Source of the DNA: Sulfitobacter sp. EhC04
GTDB lineage: Bacteria > Pseudomonadota > Alphaproteobacteria > Rhodobacterales > Rhodobacteraceae
DNA length: 64,000 bases
Direction: 5' to 3'
Assembly (NCBI RefSeq): GCF_001650875.1
Contig: NZ_LXYI01000049.1
Coordinates: 21,358 to 85,357 of the forward strand
This document shows positions 63,490 to 64,000 of this stretch, piece by piece. The notes beneath the pieces were generated by a model that saw only the letters and a program-made list of their open reading frames with translations, was not told where the DNA came from and made no database searches. Within the stretch, counting starts at the first letter, position 1. Each line of letters opens with the position of its first letter. The position numbers and the translations under genes were made by a program.

Positions 63490-64000
63490 CCAGACTGCCG
63501 CCGCCCGCGATATCGCTCTGGCGTGACCAGATCGGGAATGGGGCTGATTACCCTGCGCTGACACGGGATGTTTCCTGTGACATCGCGATTGTGGGCGGCG
63601 GCTATACCGGCCTGCACGCCGCGCTGACCCTCGCGGCGACAGGGTTAAGCGTGGTGGTGCTGGAGGCCGGAACACCCGGCACCGGCGGCAGTGGTCGGAA
63701 CGGCGGCGTCGTATCCGCCAAGTTCAGGCGCGACTTTGCCGAAATTGCCAGATCCGAAGGGATCGACATGGCCCGCCGGATGCATGACATCGCGACAGGC
63801 AGCGTTGATCATCTGATCCACACCATCGACAAGCTTGATCTTAAAGAGACCGGATTTCGCAAGGATGGCGCGCTGAAATGCGCCCATTCCGCCAAGGCGT
63901 TCGACCATGCCCGGCAAGAGGTCGACTGGCTCCGCGATACGCTGGGCGACACCGGTTGTCGTAGTACCCTAATAAAAGAGAAATTACCGCTTCTGGCCTA
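63486..64000 (+). CDS. FAD-dependent amine oxidase of the DAO family, 3' end outside window
   Basis: The first 171 codons are open to the edge. FAD motif 'IAIVGGGYTGLHAALTLAAT' near residue 38, and 'TGGSGRNGGVVSAKFRRDFA', typical of gamma-glutamylputrescine oxidase and related DAO enzymes. ATGA overlap with the HAD gene. The last 40 bases are unusually AT-rich and the encoded residues ('STLIKEKLPLLA') look unlike the family, so the gene may be interrupted there. Confidence 0.8.
   Translation, partial: MTRLPPPAISLWRDQIGNGADYPALTRDVSCDIAIVGGGYTGLHAALTLAATGLSVVVLEAGTPGTGGSGRNGGVVSAKFRRDFAEIARSEGIDMARRMHDIATGSVDHLIHTIDKLDLKETGFRKDGALKCAHSAKAFDHARQEVDWLRDTLGDTGCRSTLIKEKLPLLA

Overview
The window looks like a chromosomal segment of an alphaproteobacterium of the Rhodobacterales (Roseobacter group). 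I infer this from the high GC content, the dense ATGA-coupled operons, the many ABC and TRAP importers, the divergent hemC/hemE pair and a secreted RTX enzyme. No tRNA, rRNA, CRISPR array or replication origin was seen.

Layout. 1-4.7 kb: a GcvT-family protein (its 3' end lies outside the window) and two related FAD oxidoreductases, all translationally coupled, divergent from a BetI-like TetR regulator with a perfect palindrome between them. 4.7-12.9 kb: an AT-richer island of decayed insertion sequences (IS5, IS6 and IS630 types, some nested) around a large secreted RTX protein with a glycosidase-like N-terminal half, an orphan 179-residue gene and a regulator fragment. 13-25 kb: a ten-gene uronate operon (uxaC, TRAP dctPQM, kdgF, kduI, kduD, uxuB, uxuA, uxaA), divergent from a GntR regulator and kdgK. 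25-26.3 kb: more IS debris. 26.5-28.5 kb: a glycosyltransferase and a coiled-coil protein. 28.8-30.8 kb: hemC and hemE. 30.9-34.8 kb: a spermidine/putrescine-type ABC importer. 34.9-39.7 kb: an sn-glycerol-3-phosphate-type (Ugp) importer, with a ParDE toxin-antitoxin pair on the opposite strand between ugpB and ugpA. 40.2-41.9 kb: a Na/Pi cotransporter. 42-48.6 kb: a dipeptide-family ABC importer in one operon with a cytoplasmic metallophosphoesterase and a tyrosine-phosphatase-like protein. 48.7-53 kb: an RND efflux adaptor and pump. 53-53.9 kb: an Xre/RES toxin-antitoxin pair. 53.9-64 kb: a catabolic operon (GlpD-like oxidase, polar amino-acid ABC importer, DgcA-like flavoprotein demethylase) with two tandem LysR regulators, divergent from a HAD hydrolase and a partial DAO-type oxidase.

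How the genes fit together. The secreted enzyme may release oligosaccharides or uronates, which the TRAP importer and Uxa/Uxu/Kdu/Kdg enzymes turn into 2-keto-3-deoxy-6-phosphogluconate. The 35-48.6 kb stretch reads as phosphorus scavenging: Ugp, NptA and an importer paired with two phosphoesterases, with Pho-box-like 11-bp repeats upstream of ugpB and nptA. The first and last regions both look like oxidative demethylation of methylated amines. A recurring device is a GC-rich hairpin directly after the gene for the binding protein: four of the five importers have one, and in the fifth (ugp) parDE occupies that place.
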